Source: Vulcanisaeta distributa JCM 11217 (GTDB lineage Archaea; Thermoproteota; Thermoprotei; Thermoproteales; Thermocladiaceae). From it: a stretch of 64,000 nucleotides of DNA. The position numbers and the translations under genes are program-made. Shown piece after piece: positions 50,338 to 63,604 of this stretch (position 1 is the stretch's first letter; each line of letters begins with the position of its first letter). Location of the stretch: NCBI RefSeq assembly GCF_001316005.1, contig NZ_BBBJ01000002.1, positions 62,001 to 126,000 of the forward strand, read 5' to 3'. The notes beneath the pieces were generated by a model. The model was not told the DNA's origin and ran no database searches. It worked only from the letters and a program-made list of their open reading frames with translations.

Positions 50338-52773
50338 ATGGAGTTTAAACCAAGCTTCAGGAGAAGAGATGGGACATTTCAAAGGAGATAGAGTTGTTAA
50401 GGAAGTGGGAGGAGGAGGGCTTGTTTGATATCAATATTGACGAGAAGAGACCAACACTAGTAATTGATACGCCACCGCCATACCCATCAGGGAGACCCCA
50501 CATAGGCGGCATAGCGCATTATGCACAGATTGATATGATTGCCAGGTTCTTCAGGATGAGGGGTTACAACGTGATATTCCCATTCTATGCCGATAGGAAT
50601 GGATTGCCTGTTGAGGTTCAGGTGGAGAAAACGTATGGCATAAACATGTATGAAGTGCCCAGGGAGAAATTCCTCGAGCTGTGCAGGAGGTTCCTTGATG
50701 AATATGAGGGTGAGTTCGTGAGTATATTTAGGCGTTGGGGGGGCGGTTCCTTCAGTTACTGGAGGAATGGCACGGACAGTGAGGAGTACAGGAGAGTTAC
50801 GCAGGAGACATTCATTAACCTATGGAATAAGGGCTTGATTTATGAGACAAGTAGGCCAACACTATGGTGTCCAAGGTGCAGGACCGCATTAGCTGAGGCT
50901 GAGGTTGAGTATAGGGAGGAGGACTCATACCTAAACTACATTAAGTTTAGGGTTAAGGAGACGGGTGAGGACATAATCATAGCGACCACAAGGCCTGAGT
51001 TATTACCGGCCACGGTGGCCGTCGCCTTCAATCCAGGTGATAGTAGGTATAAGAGATTGGAGGGCCTGCACGCCATTGTTCCTCCGTTAAACCAGGAGGT
51101 TCCCATTGTGGCGCATCCATCGGTTAAGCCTGACTTTGGCACGGGCCTTGAAATGATAAGCACGTTTGGCGATACCAGGGATTTGATGGTTGTTAATGAG
51201 TTGAAACTACCCATGAAGATCGTGGTTAATCCAGACGGTACATTAAATGAGTTAGCTGGCAAGTATAGGGGGGGCTGAATGTTAGGGAGGCTAGGGAAGT
51301 GATAATTAAGGACCTCCAGGAGCTGGCCTGCTCGTTAAGAGGGAGCCTCTTAGGCACACAATACCAATTTGCTGGAGGTGTAAGACGCCGATAGAGATAA
51401 TAGTGACTAAGGAGTACTTCCTAAAGCAGCTTCAGTTTAAGGATGAATTAGTAAGGCTTGTGCAGAATGAGATGATTATTAAACCACCTGAGTATGCACA
51501 AACACTAATTGATTGGATTAAGTCCCTTGAATTCGACTGGCCAATATCGAGGCGTAGGTACTACGGCACTGAAATACCGATTTGGTACTGCATTGATGAG
51601 GAGGGTAATGCAAAGCCCATTGTTCCAAAGCCAGGTAAGTACTATAGGCCGTGGAAGGATGATCCACCACCTGAGGTTAAGGAGCAGTGCCCAAGCGGTA
51701 AGTTGGTGGGTGAGGATAGGGTGTTGGATACCTGGTTTGATTCATCAATATCCTGGATTTACGCCACGGGTTATACCAAGCCTAATATAAGGGTCTTTGA
51801 GAAAGTCTACCCACACAGCATACTTAGGCCTCAGGGCTATGACATAATTAGGACTTGGCTATACTACTCTGTGGTTAGGGCATACCTACTCTATGGAAAG
51901 CCACCCTTCAAGTATGTAAGGATAAGCGGTATGGGACTTGACGAGAAGGGTGAGGCCATGCATAAATCCAAGGGCAATATAATAGATCCAATACCACCTG
52001 TGGAGAAGTACGGCGCGGATGCGGCGAGGTTCTGGGCTGCGGCGTCCGCAAAACTCGGTAGTGATTATAGGTATAGTGAGCAATTGATAAGGACGGGTCA
52101 CGACTTCGCGGTTAAGTTATGGAATATTGCTAGGTTCGTTTCGTCATTCCCCGAGGTTAATGACAACTATGAATTAACACCCCTTGACCTAATGATACTG
52201 GCTAAGTTGAATGAGGTTGTCAGGGACTCTTTAAATGCGTATAATGAGTTCGATGTTTACGTACCTGCCAACACGCTTTATGACTTCGCATGGCATGTCT
52301 TTGCTGATCATTACCTCGAGGCCGTTAAGTCAAGGGCCTATAATAGGGATGGCCTATTCACGGAGAGGCAGCAAAGAGGTGCCTGGTTCACTTTGTATAA
52401 GGTCCTAAAGACGGTGCTTAAGCTTCTTGCGCCCATAATGCCCTTTGTGACGGATCAAATATGGAGGAGCTTATACGGCGAGTCGATACATAGGCAGTTA
52501 ATTGAGGATCCAGACCCAAGATTCGACAATAAGGAATACCTTAATATGCTTGAGCCATTCATGGAATTCAACAGGGCAATATGGACGTATAAGAATAAGG
52601 CTGGTTTAAGCCTTAATGAGCCCATTGAGGGAGTCATATACGCACCCGAGGTCCTTAAGCCCCTGGAGATTGAGCTAAAGGCTATGCATAAGATTAGGGA
52701 GATTAAGTTCGGAAAGCCTGTTGGAAACTACGAAGTATTGGATGAGTCATTGCCAGTATACCTTGTTAAGTAA
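50338..52773 (+). CDS. valS: Valyl-tRNA synthetase
   Basis: Class Ia synthetase. DTPPPYPSGRPHIGG carries the HIGH-like motif, FPFYADRNGLPVEVQVEK, editing-domain ATTRPELLPATVAVAFNP, and MHKSKGNIIDPIPPVEKYGAD carries KMSKS-like residues. The anticodon domain ends at 52773. Breaks: 50352-50353 (AA for AAA, giving KPKLQEKRWDISKEIELL), 51268-51274 (seven G for five, giving KYRGLNVREAREVIIKDL) and near 51321 (G for GG). A seven-G run at 50738 adds Gly. About 810 residues after repair. Confidence 0.92.
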
Positions 52774-53889
52774 TTTTTCGATAAAATAGTAGCGCCGCCC
52801 CGATAATTACTAATACCATTGATGTAATACCTATAATTAGTAGTGTTTCTGGGAAGTTGTAATATTGAAGTAGAAAACCAATTACGTATGGTGATACTGA
52901 ACCACCTAATTGACTCATGAAATTGAGGAATCCACTGGCTGCTCCAATGTTCGGTGCTAGCTTGATATTGCTATTGAGGGTGCTGCATAGAAGCCGTAGA
53001 AGAAGCCCAGAAGTAACATTAGGAAGGCCAGCAGGTATATAATTGATAGCCTAGGTATAACCGAGACTATAATCGCCAACAGTAATGAGGATAAGATACT
53101 CGGCAATGCATACCCCACCTTATCGCCCATGTACCCACCAATCACCGCACCAATAGACCCCCATTATGGACGCCAGGAAGGCATAGAAGCCGCTAAGCGA
53201 TGGTGAAACCTTAAGTACGTGAACAACGTAGTAAGTTGACCAACTGAGGAAGCCGAGGTATGAGAAGCCCGAGGACAGCCTAATGAAGCCCATACCCAAT
53301 ATCCTAAGGTCACCAGGGCCTATGTAAATGGTACTACTAACCCTACCGCTCCTTGGAACCCTAGTCACTAGTATTGCTGATAAGATGACTATGATTGAGA
53401 AGGTGATGAACGGCGCAAATGTATTTGTCGAGAATAATAGTGGTGACACCATTATCGAGATTGATGATGCCAGGAAAAACATGCTCTGGTAAATACCAGC
53501 GCCAAGACCTCCCCTACTATAGTTTGATAAAACCATGCTTATTAAGGCCACATAGGTCACTGCGAGTAACGAACCCATAACAAACTGAATAACCAACAAT
53601 AGGTAGTATTGATCAATAATAACTGGGTAAAGAGCATTAATTATTGAGATTAATATTAAAACATAAATCACAATGTTATATCCATACCTATCGACCATTA
53701 AACCACCGATTACCTGGAAAATCGTGTAACCCACCCAAAGCGATGAGACTATTAAACCCCCCCATCACTGTGTTAATGCCATTTAGCCCTATTAGGTATG
53801 GTAGTAGTGATGGTATGGAGAACCTCACGAGTACAACGGAGAAAAAGGCTAGCGATGCTATCAGCACTATTGCCAGTCCCCCTCTCCAT
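52766..53889 (-). CDS. Major facilitator superfamily transporter
   Basis: About 373 residues with roughly eleven or twelve hydrophobic helices. GGLMVDRYG is the MFS loop-2/3 motif A and GGYMGDKVG its repeat in the second half. Breaks: 53878-53882 (five C for four, giving the start MERGLAIVLIASLAF), 53757-53763 (seven C, the next frame reads GGLIVSSLWVGYTIF), 53158-53162 (five C for four, giving MGSIGAVIGGYMGDK) and near 52965 (one A short). It overlaps convergent valS by 8 nt. Substrate unknown. Confidence 0.78.
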
Positions 53890-53945
53890 TCATATTACCG
53901 TCCATAGAAGGGTTAATAAATGCTTAATTTTACCACGCCAATGCT

Positions 53946-54224
53946 ATGGCGGAGGTATACCTCGTTTACAGAATAACACCGAGCAAATCAGACATTAATT
54001 ACGAAATATTAAAGAGCGAGATAAAGAAGGCGCTTGAGCCTAAGTATAAGGTTGATAAGGTTGAGGAGGAGGACATAGGCTTCGGCATTAAGGCGCTCAG
54101 GGTCTACATAAGGATGCCTGAGGAATCTGAGGAGCACTCAAGCGATGAGGTTGAGAACATACTAAGTGGTATTGAGGGAGTTGGTAGTATTGAGCTTGAG
54201 TACTTCACTAGGCTGGGCTTTTAA
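53946..54224 (+). CDS. ef1b: Elongation factor 1-beta (aEF-1beta)
   Basis: 92 residues, nucleotide exchange factor for aEF-1alpha. The ferredoxin-like fold shows [20 protein letters not shown] at the start and [17 protein letters not shown] in the middle, ending [14 protein letters not shown]. Length matches archaeal proteins. Frame intact, single gene with its own short upstream gap. Confidence 0.92.
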   Translation: MAEVYLVYRITPSKSDINYEILKSEIKKALEPKYKVDKVEEEDIGFGIKALRVYIRMPEESEEHSSDEVENILSGIEGVGSIELEYFTRLGF

Positions 54225-54277
54225 TGCCTGAATTAAATACAGGTCAGTGAAAACTAATAACGCAATAAGTTTTTTAA

Positions 54278-56526
<2,249 letters not shown>

Positions 56527-56577
56527 GGGATTAAAAATAAAACATTCCTTATCAGGGGCAGTCTTGGTTAAGAAAAT

Positions 56578-56805
56578 ATGAGGAGACCTGTACCCATTGA
56601 GGCTTTGATTATGGACTTAATAAGGGATAAGGGCGACATGTGGTTTAATGACTTAATGCAGGCATTGAGAGCTTGGTATCCGGATGTTACGGAGAAGGAG
56701 GTCTTAACGGCACTAATGAGGCTTGAGCTCAGTAGGTTAATAATAGTTCAAAAGGTTGTTAGGAAGGATGGAGCCACGTACCACATAAGAATCGTTAAGG
56801 ATTAA
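56578..56805 (+). CDS. Small winged-helix-like hypothetical protein
   Basis: 75 residues. PIEALIMDLIRDKGDMWFNDLMQALRAW followed by EKEVLTALMRLELSRLIIVQKVV and a basic strand pair looks like a minimal winged helix. It sits 51 nt after cdc48 and 50 nt before FEN1, so it might be co-transcribed with either. Function not recognised. Confidence 0.55.
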   Translation: MRRPVPIEALIMDLIRDKGDMWFNDLMQALRAWYPDVTEKEVLTALMRLELSRLIIVQKVVRKDGATYHIRIVKD

Positions 56806-56855
56806 TTAGGGAAAGAGATAAAGGTAGCCCTTACTATATTAATTGGGTTACCTAA

Positions 56856-57912
56856 ATGGGTGTTACTGAGCTTGGTAAGTTAATACCAGACAGTGTTAGA
56901 AAGACCGTAGAATTCACGCAATTATCAAATAGGATAGTGGCGCTAGACGCTTATAACGCTCTTTATCAATTCCTAGCATCGATTAGGCAGCCAGATGGCA
57001 CACCACTCATGGATTCCAAGGGGGGGAGAATAACAAGCCACTTAAGTGGTTTGTTGTATCGAACAATAAACTTCCTCGAGAATAGGATATGGCCTATATA
57101 CGTATTTGATGGTAAACCACCCGAGGAGAAGACCCTGGAGATCGCGAGGAGGAGGAAGGTTAGGGAGGAGGCCATGGATAAGTGGGTTAAGTTGCTTGAG
57201 GAGGGTAAGAAGGAGGAAGCTAGGAAGTACGCGCAGAGGGCGTTATTCCTAACTGACGATATGGTTGAGGATGCAAAGAAGTTACTGAGGTTAATGGGCA
57301 TACCGGTGGTTCAGGCGATGGCTGATGGCGAGGCGCAGGCGGCCGTGATAGCCAGGGAGGGCAAGGCCTGGGCTGCAGGTAGCCAGGACTATGACTCATT
57401 ACTGTTCGGGGGGGCGCCCAGCTTGTTAGGAACCTCGCCATAACAGGGCGTAGGAAGTTGCCGAATAAGGATGAGTATATCGAGATTAAGCCCGAGATAA
57501 TAGAGCTCAATGAAGTTCTTAAGGCGTTGAAGCTTAGGGATAGGACGCAGTTAATAGACTTGGCGATACTCCTCGGGACTGACTTAAATCCTGATGGGGT
57601 ACCGGGTATTGGGCCGCAGAGAGCCCTTAGGCTAATTCAGGAGTTTGGTAATCTCGAGAAGTTACTTCAGGGCCCATTAAAGAATGCGCAATTCCCAACG
57701 GACCCACTGAAGATACGCGACTATTTCTTAAACCCGCCATATAATCCGAATTATAAAATAGAGTTTGGGCAGCCCGATGAGAGGGGGGCATAATCGAGTT
57801 CCTGGTTCATGAACATGATTTCAATGAGGAAAGAGTTAGGAACGCGATCGAGAGGTTGAAGAAGGCCATGGGTAAGAGGAGGGAGTCAACTCTTGACTCA
57901 TTCTTTGGCTAA
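56856..57912 (+). CDS. fen: Flap endonuclease 1
   Basis: Removes 5' flaps in Okazaki fragment maturation. LGKLIPDS and [12 protein letters not shown] at the N-terminus, [39 protein letters not shown] (family LLFGAP; seven-G run at 57407 adds Gly), [21 protein letters not shown], and the PCNA-binding tail STLDSFFG. Breaks at about 57425 (G for GG, giving [10 protein letters not shown]) and 57783-57788 (six G for four, giving [14 protein letters not shown]). The stop is TAA 57910-57912. About 350 residues. Confidence 0.95.
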
Positions 57913-57954
57913 TCCATTGGTGGGTTAATCTTTAAATAATCAAGGTCCTTAACC

Positions 57955-59161
57955 ATGCTGGGTATTTACATGAAGCCAGTATTATCGATAATTAGTTCAC
58001 CGCTTAGTTGGGTATCGAGTATAGTATCATCTGCGATTCAGTTACTTTATTCAATAATTCAATACATACTAACAAGGCCTGAGGTTAACATACCATTCCT
58101 ATGGCCAATAATAAACTTCCTGAATCAAGTACCTGTGATAAACATAATAGTTCACCTAATACTCTGGAGACCAATTTTCGATTTACTCTTTGTGCCGGGC
58201 CTTGTCTCGGTTCTGATAGCCCTAATATTCATAATATGGTTCGAGAGAAAGTTAACGGCTAAGGTGCAATGGAGGATTGGGCCCCTTGAGGTTTCGAGAA
58301 GCATAGGCGGTTTCCTACAGCCTTTTGCCGATTTGTTTAGGTATACGTTTCAGGAATTCGTAGTTCCCCTACAGGCTGATAAGAATTACTTCATCTATGC
58401 GCCAGCGATAGTATTTATACTATCAACACTGCCCGTCTTCTTTATACCGATAGGGCCCATGCAGACTAATAGCGTTGTTAATGGGATCTACGGCGTGTAT
58501 ACGGGCTATGACGTATTAATAGCGATAGCCCTGGTGACACTATTCAACGTAGGCATAATACTAATTGGCTGGGCCAGTAATGATAGGTTCACGTACATAG
58601 GCACCGTAAGAGAGGCACTGCTTTACACTGGTTATGAGGTGATCCTAATACTATCAGTCGTTGCGATACTCCTCATTTACGGGACTGCAGACCCATTTAA
58701 GATAGTTAATTGGCAGGTAACGCACCTACCGGGTATAATAGCAAACCCACTGGCCTTCCTGGCCTTCCTAATAGCCACGCTCATGGCAACCTCAAGATTC
58801 CCCCTTCGAAATACCCGAGGCTGATACCGAGATAGTACTCGGGCCGTACACTGAATATAGCGGTATTGTCTACGGCCTAGTCATGACCATGAGCTATGAA
58901 AAACTATATGTACTTAGCATGCTAATGGTCCTATTGTTCCTAGATGGTTGGGCAGGACCATACATACCACCACTTGGGGGGGCTTTATCATATGCAATAT
59001 GGTTTGGTATAAAAACATACATAGTAATGATGGTAATGGTATTCACGAGATCCGTATACGGCAGGTACAGGCCTGACCAGGCGCTGAGAATGAGTTGGTC
59101 ATCATTACTCGGGTTAGTAATGGCTGCCTTACTACTCTCCCTCGCAATTAAGGTTTTCTAA
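57955..59161 (+). CDS. nuoH: NADH:quinone oxidoreductase subunit H-like membrane protein
   Basis: Eight-helix NuoH/HyfC family. WFERKLTAKVQWRIGP, RSIGGFLQPFADLFRY and the signature FPFEIPEADTEIVLGPYTEYSG are present. The frame breaks at 58800-58804 (five C for four), exactly in that signature. A long N-terminal extension with an extra hydrophobic segment precedes the family core. No other complex I or hydrogenase genes are adjacent, so the partner subunits are elsewhere. Confidence 0.9.
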
Positions 59162-59323
59162 TTATTTTAAATTTAAATAATATTCGGTTAAAAATTAATT
59201 ATAATAGAAATATTTTAGGGAAATACTCATTAAGTCATTAAAAACATCTTCATTAATAGCTCAATCCATTAACAATTAGACTAACCACTAAATTAATAAG
59301 GAGGCTTTCCAGGACTCAAGACA

Positions 59324-59530
59324 ATGGTCATCTGCCCCGTATGCGGTAAGGAGTATGCGAACTCTAGTTCGTTGCTAAAGCATGTTAAATTGAAGAGTAA
59401 GTACGACCCAATGCACATGGCCTTTTGGCTCGAGTTCCAAAAGTACATAAGCACGCCAAGGGAGGATTGGGCAATGCTGACGAAGACGGATTTATTCAGG
59501 GAGTTCCTTCGTGAGAAGGGACTTCTTTAA
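59324..59530 (+). CDS. Small zinc-finger protein
   Basis: 68 residues. CPVCGKEYANSSSLLKHVKLKS is a C2H2-like zinc finger, with a His about eight residues later (PMHM) as the probable last ligand. A helical tail follows. Such one-finger proteins are common in crenarchaea and may bind nucleic acid. An AT-rich gap of about 160 nt precedes it. Confidence 0.6.
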   Translation: MVICPVCGKEYANSSSLLKHVKLKSKYDPMHMAFWLEFQKYISTPREDWAMLTKTDLFREFLREKGLL

Positions 59531-59599
59531 AACTATTGATAAACACTACATCACTAACTTAACTAATAACCTAATTAATAACGCATTACCAACAATCCC

Positions 59600-59974
59600 G
59601 TGGTTAAGAAAAGAGTTAAGGGAATTATCCAGGAGGCACTCGATTATCAATTAAATTGGCCGATTAAGCTAAGGGAGTTATCAATAAGGCTTCAGGATAA
59701 ATCGTATAAGACGGCCCAAGAGGCAATTAAGCTATATGTCAATGGATTATTGAGCAAGGACGCAGTCATAGAGATAGTAAGGTTAAGCGGTGTCTCATTG
59801 AGTAAGTACGTAAATCCTAGGAGGTACCTGGTTTATGATGGCAATGATGAGGTGGTTGAGAATATGGATGACGTAGTTATTAATGAGTTTGATGAGGTTG
59901 GTGATGATGTTAAGGAGGTTGAGGAGGAGTACGTTGGTCAAAGAATCATTAAGAGGTTGATGGGTAATGATTGA
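59600..59974 (+). CDS. Hypothetical protein with acidic tail
   Basis: 124 residues. The first 75 residues are basic and helical (QLNWPIKLRELSIRLQDKSYKTAQEAIKLYVNGL); the last 40 are strongly acidic (FDEVGDDVKEVEEEYV). It overlaps the next gene by 8 nt, so both are translated together. No family recognised. Confidence 0.55.
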   Translation: MVKKRVKGIIQEALDYQLNWPIKLRELSIRLQDKSYKTAQEAIKLYVNGLLSKDAVIEIVRLSGVSLSKYVNPRRYLVYDGNDEVVENMDDVVINEFDEVGDDVKEVEEEYVGQRIIKRLMGND

Positions 59975-60365
59975 CGAGTTAATACGTAGGTATGGGAGGT
60001 ACATGGGAGGAATAGATTATGAGAAGGTGCTAAATGACATAATTAGTGAGGAGGATAGGCTTAGGGAAATAGAGAAGAGACTAATAGGCATCGAGACCGG
60101 GCAGCAGATGAATTACGAGAAATTGAGGGAACTTGAGAGGAGACAATTAATCCTAAAATACGTAGAACTAAAGAATCAGGAAAGGAGCATGCTCGAATTA
60201 ATTAAGGAACTGAAGCTAAGGGGATACACAAAAACCGAGGTAACAAAGGCAATAAGGAAACTAAGAAGGATAAGAAGGCAAATACGCATAATAAAGCAGG
60301 AATTAAAACCAATCAATGAGGAATTCACAAACGCAACAAAAGGCTTAAAAAACCGACGTATTTAA
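59967..60365 (+). CDS. Hypothetical coiled-coil protein
   Basis: 132 residues, nearly all charged helix (EEDRLREIEKRLIGIET, LRELERRQLILKYVELKNQE), with a very basic C-terminal half ending KGLKNRR. It could be a coiled-coil DNA- or RNA-binding partner of the acidic upstream protein. It ends 10 nt before the tRNA gene. Confidence 0.55.
   Translation: MIDELIRRYGRYMGGIDYEKVLNDIISEEDRLREIEKRLIGIETGQQMNYEKLRELERRQLILKYVELKNQERSMLELIKELKLRGYTKTEVTKAIRKLRRIRRQIRIIKQELKPINEEFTNATKGLKNRRI
60344..60353 (+). promoter_or_regulatory. TATA-like box for tRNA-Glu
   Basis: CTTAAAAAAC lies 23-32 nt before the tRNA 5' end and inside the 3' end of the preceding gene. Spacing fits an archaeal tRNA promoter. Confidence 0.35.
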
Positions 60366-60375
60366 TGATTAACGA

Positions 60376-60456
60376 GCCCCCCCGGTCGTATAGCCCGGTC
60401 AAGTATGCGGGCCTCTCGAGCCCGTGACCCGGGTTCAAATCCCGGCCGGGGCACCA
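60376..60456 (+). tRNA. tRNA-Glu (CTC)
   Basis: Cloverleaf by eye: anticodon stem CGGGC/GCCCG with loop CTCTCGA gives anticodon CTC; T arm CCGGG-TTCAAAT-CCCGG; 3' strand CCGGGGC, discriminator A and an encoded CCA at 60454-60456. The 5' strand should be GCCCCGG, but the sequence has G followed by seven C (60377-60383) and GG. This is three C too many and leaves the acceptor stem unable to pair over seven base pairs with the normal 5' end. No intron. Confidence 0.9.
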
Positions 60457-60588
60457 ATTTTCAATTTATAATCCCTTATGTAATCCTTGATTAACTAATT
60501 ATCATCTTAAGCGAGGTGGCACTGCGTACATAGACGTAGAAATAATATAATTCAATTAAGTTCTTATCATATGAGCGTTCCATGAAAA

Positions 60589-60597
60589 GTTTAAAAT
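60589..60597 (+). promoter_or_regulatory. TATA-like box for the saccharopine-dehydrogenase-like gene
   Basis: GTTTAAAAT lies about 26 nt before GTG 60619 with AAAAGT upstream as a weak BRE, consistent with a leaderless transcript. Confidence 0.5.
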
Positions 60598-60618
60598 TCA
60601 TCGCCTGCTCGTTATCTC

Positions 60619-61729
60619 GTGGTTTCAATTGGTGTTGTTGGTTTGGGTCCTATGGGTCGTGCGATTGCTTATTACTTGGTTAGGCATACTGGTCATGTTG
60701 TTAATGGTTATGACATCAGTGATGAGGCTATCAATGAGGCTAGGCGGCTTGGCGTTAACAATGCCGTTAAGGCTGATATCAGTAATTATGAGGATTTAAG
60801 ACGCATCGCCAATAATAATGACGTAATCATCAGCGCAGTTCCACAGTCAATAGCTGACCAAGTAGTCCTTGGACTTCATGAGTTTGGTAAACCCATTATT
60901 GACCTAATATTCATGTGGAAGTATAATGAGGATTTAGCACGTAAGTTGAGTAGTGGATCCATTATTATCCCAGCCTGTGGCTGGGCTCCTGGTCTAACTA
61001 ACTTGCTAGCCATGGCAGCGGCCAGTGAGTTAGAGAGGGTGGAGGAGGTTGGTATTCACGTTGGTGGTAATCCTGTTGATCCAAAGCCACCGCTTTATTA
61101 CGAGCTCCTCTTCTCCCTTGAGAGTACGGTTGATGAGTACGTTAGGCCTGCAACAATCATTAGATGGTAAGGTAGTCAATGTTGAGCCACTTACGGAGAT
61201 CTTTGACTTCAGCACTTGGCTTGTTGAGGGCGAATTCGCGGAGTTCTACACTGATGGTCTAAGCACGCTATTAATTACATTACCCAAGTACTTCAGGACC
61301 TTAAGAAACGCCTACGAGAGGACTATTAGGTGGAGGAAACACTTGGATGCAGTGAGGGCTCTCAGGGAATTAGGACTTTTGAGTGATTTTGAGACAGCTA
61401 AGTACATCTTCTCTAAGTTATTGAGGCCAGGGACTAATGACTTCTCAATAATGGTTGTTGAGGCGAGGGGTGAATTAAATGGTGATAAGGCAATCGTTAG
61501 GTTCGAGGGTGTTGATTATGCCCAGGGAGGCTTCACATCAATGGCTAGGCTCACGGGCTTCACAGCAGCCATTGTGGCGGACCTAGTGGCCAAGGGCGAG
61601 ATAAAGGGCGAGGGGTTAACACCAATTGAGGAGGCGTACATGAGGAATAAATCCATACTAAACCAAGTAATAAACGCATTAAGGAAAGAGAACATAAAAA
61701 TATACAAAACAAAAACAATGATAGAATAA
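60619..61729 (+). CDS. Saccharopine dehydrogenase-like oxidoreductase
   Basis: Rossmann NAD(P)-binding start VGVVGLGPMGRAIAYYLVRH, then VIISAVPQSIADQVV and CGWAPGLTNLLAMAAASEL, and a catalytic/C-terminal domain ending with SMARLTGFTAAIVADLVAKGEIKGEGLTPIEE. These match the Lys9/saccharopine reductase superfamily, which in archaea also contains dehydrogenases of lysine or unknown metabolism. The two halves join near 61163, where a dinucleotide is missing (ATIIRDGKVVNVEPL). About 370 residues. Confidence 0.8.
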
Positions 61730-61797
61730 TAAATAAATTATATATTGGACAATGATAAAACTTAAATTTTTTATTTATTTAAAAATGAATCTTTAAT

Positions 61798-63604
61798 ATG
61801 ACCTCGAATGCTCAATCTCAGGTTCGACTTAGGAGAGCTTTAACCGTGACTGATTATTTCATGTTGGCATTTACGGGTATGGTTGGTAGTGGTTGGTTGT
61901 TTGCGGCATTAGGTGCTGCTGGTGCAATGGGGGGGCCAGCATCACTCCTCTCTTGGATAATAGCTGGCGTGTTCTTTATATTCATGGTATTTCCCTTCGC
62001 GGAGCTTGGCGGTCTCTTCCCATTTAGTGGTTCTTTAGCTAGGTATAACCATTATAGTCATGGCACGATCAGTAATTACTTATTGGCTTGGGCATATACG
62101 TTGGGTGCTGTTACCACCGTTAGTGTTGAGGCGGTGGCTATCGTCGAATATGCCAGTTACTATGTACCGCAGTTTTGGAATTCGTCCATTGGGGTATTAA
62201 CACCACTTGGTTTAGTCGTAGCGGCATTGTTAGTTTTGGTCTTTCTTGCGATTCAATTAATTGGTGTCAATGTCTATGGTTGGTTCAATAGGTTCATAAC
62301 CGCCTGGAAAATATTGATACCCGGCTTAACAATAATATTGCTAATCGCATTATACTTTCACCCGGATTATGTAATTGGTAAGTTACCAGGTGGTTTTGTA
62401 CCGTATGGTTACTCGGCGGTCTTTGCTGGTATGATTACTACAGGCATTGTTTGGGCATATGAAGGGTTTAGGCAAGGTCTTGAATATGCCGGTGAAGGCA
62501 AGAATCCGCAGAGGGATGTACCGTTAGGTACCATACTTGCATTGATATCTGCAATAATACTTTATATATTACTTGAGATTGCATTTATAGGTGCGATTAA
62601 TTGGAAAGCAGCTGGTGTAGAGCCGGTAATTGGCAAGCGCTCGCATCAAGCAGTTGGCAAGCTCATCCATTCGCCAGTGAGGCTATGGCAACTGGAATAC
62701 CGATATTAATGGGTCTCGCCATATTGCTTTTAATTGATGCTGTCGTTTCTCCCGCAGGCACATTAGCCGTTTATGTCGGAACCAGCGGTAGGAACATATA
62801 CGGTATGTCCAGGGTTGGTTACATACCTGAGTTCTTCTCAAGAATACATAGGAGGTTTCAAACACCCTGGATAGCCTTATAATCGCCGCAGTAATAGGCA
62901 TAGCGTTTATGGCGCCATTCCCAACGTGGTATGCGATAATGTCTTATTCGTCAGTGATGACCATTTATGGATACTTACAGGTCGGTGTAACTAATCATGC
63001 ACTTAGGAAATTAGCTCCTGATATAAAGAGGCCATTTAACCCACCTGCTTGGTACATCTTCTACCCACTTAGCTTCATTGTTGCGTCATTGCTTATTTAT
63101 TGGTCTGGCTGGTCCTACGTCAATGCAATAATAGCAGGCGTCATACTTGGGTTCCCACTATTAATTCTTGGTCCGTATAGGTCAGAGATTAAATTAACAC
63201 GTGCGGCATCGGTAATATTTGCAGTGGTTTACTGGGTGATTTCATCATTATTAATCGCTGGTTGGTACCTGAACTGGTTTACTGGTCTGGGCGTGATTGG
63301 TTCATTCGCTGTTTATTGGACGCTAATCTCCCTAGTTCAAATACTGAGTTTGCTCTATCTATGGTTTAGGTCGAGGCATCCTGATGTTAAGGCAGCCTTC
63401 TGGGTACCAATATATAATGTGTTGCTGGGTATAATATCATACGTAGGCTCGTTAGGTCCATTATCAACGCCGTTAATACCATATCCATGGGACTACGTAA
63501 CATTCGCAATACTAAGCCTAGTGGTCTACTTCATAGCCGTAAACCTAGCCTATGAAACAAAGGATCTAAAGCAGGTAAAGGAGAAGGGATTACCAATAGA
63601 ATAA
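61798..63604 (+). CDS. APC-superfamily amino-acid permease
   Basis: About 600 residues with roughly twelve to fourteen hydrophobic helices. FTGMVGSGWLFAALGAAGAM is the conserved first-helix motif, GLFPFSGSLARYNHY helix 3 and YEGFRQGLEYAGEGKNPQRDVPLG helix 6 and following loop. Probably imports amino acids with H+ or Na+. Breaks at 62625-62626 (GG for GGG, giving GVEPGNWQALASSSW) and 62875-62876 (CC for CCC, giving PWIALIIAAVIGIAF). A seven-G run at 61929 makes MGGPASLL for MGPASLL. Confidence 0.9.
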
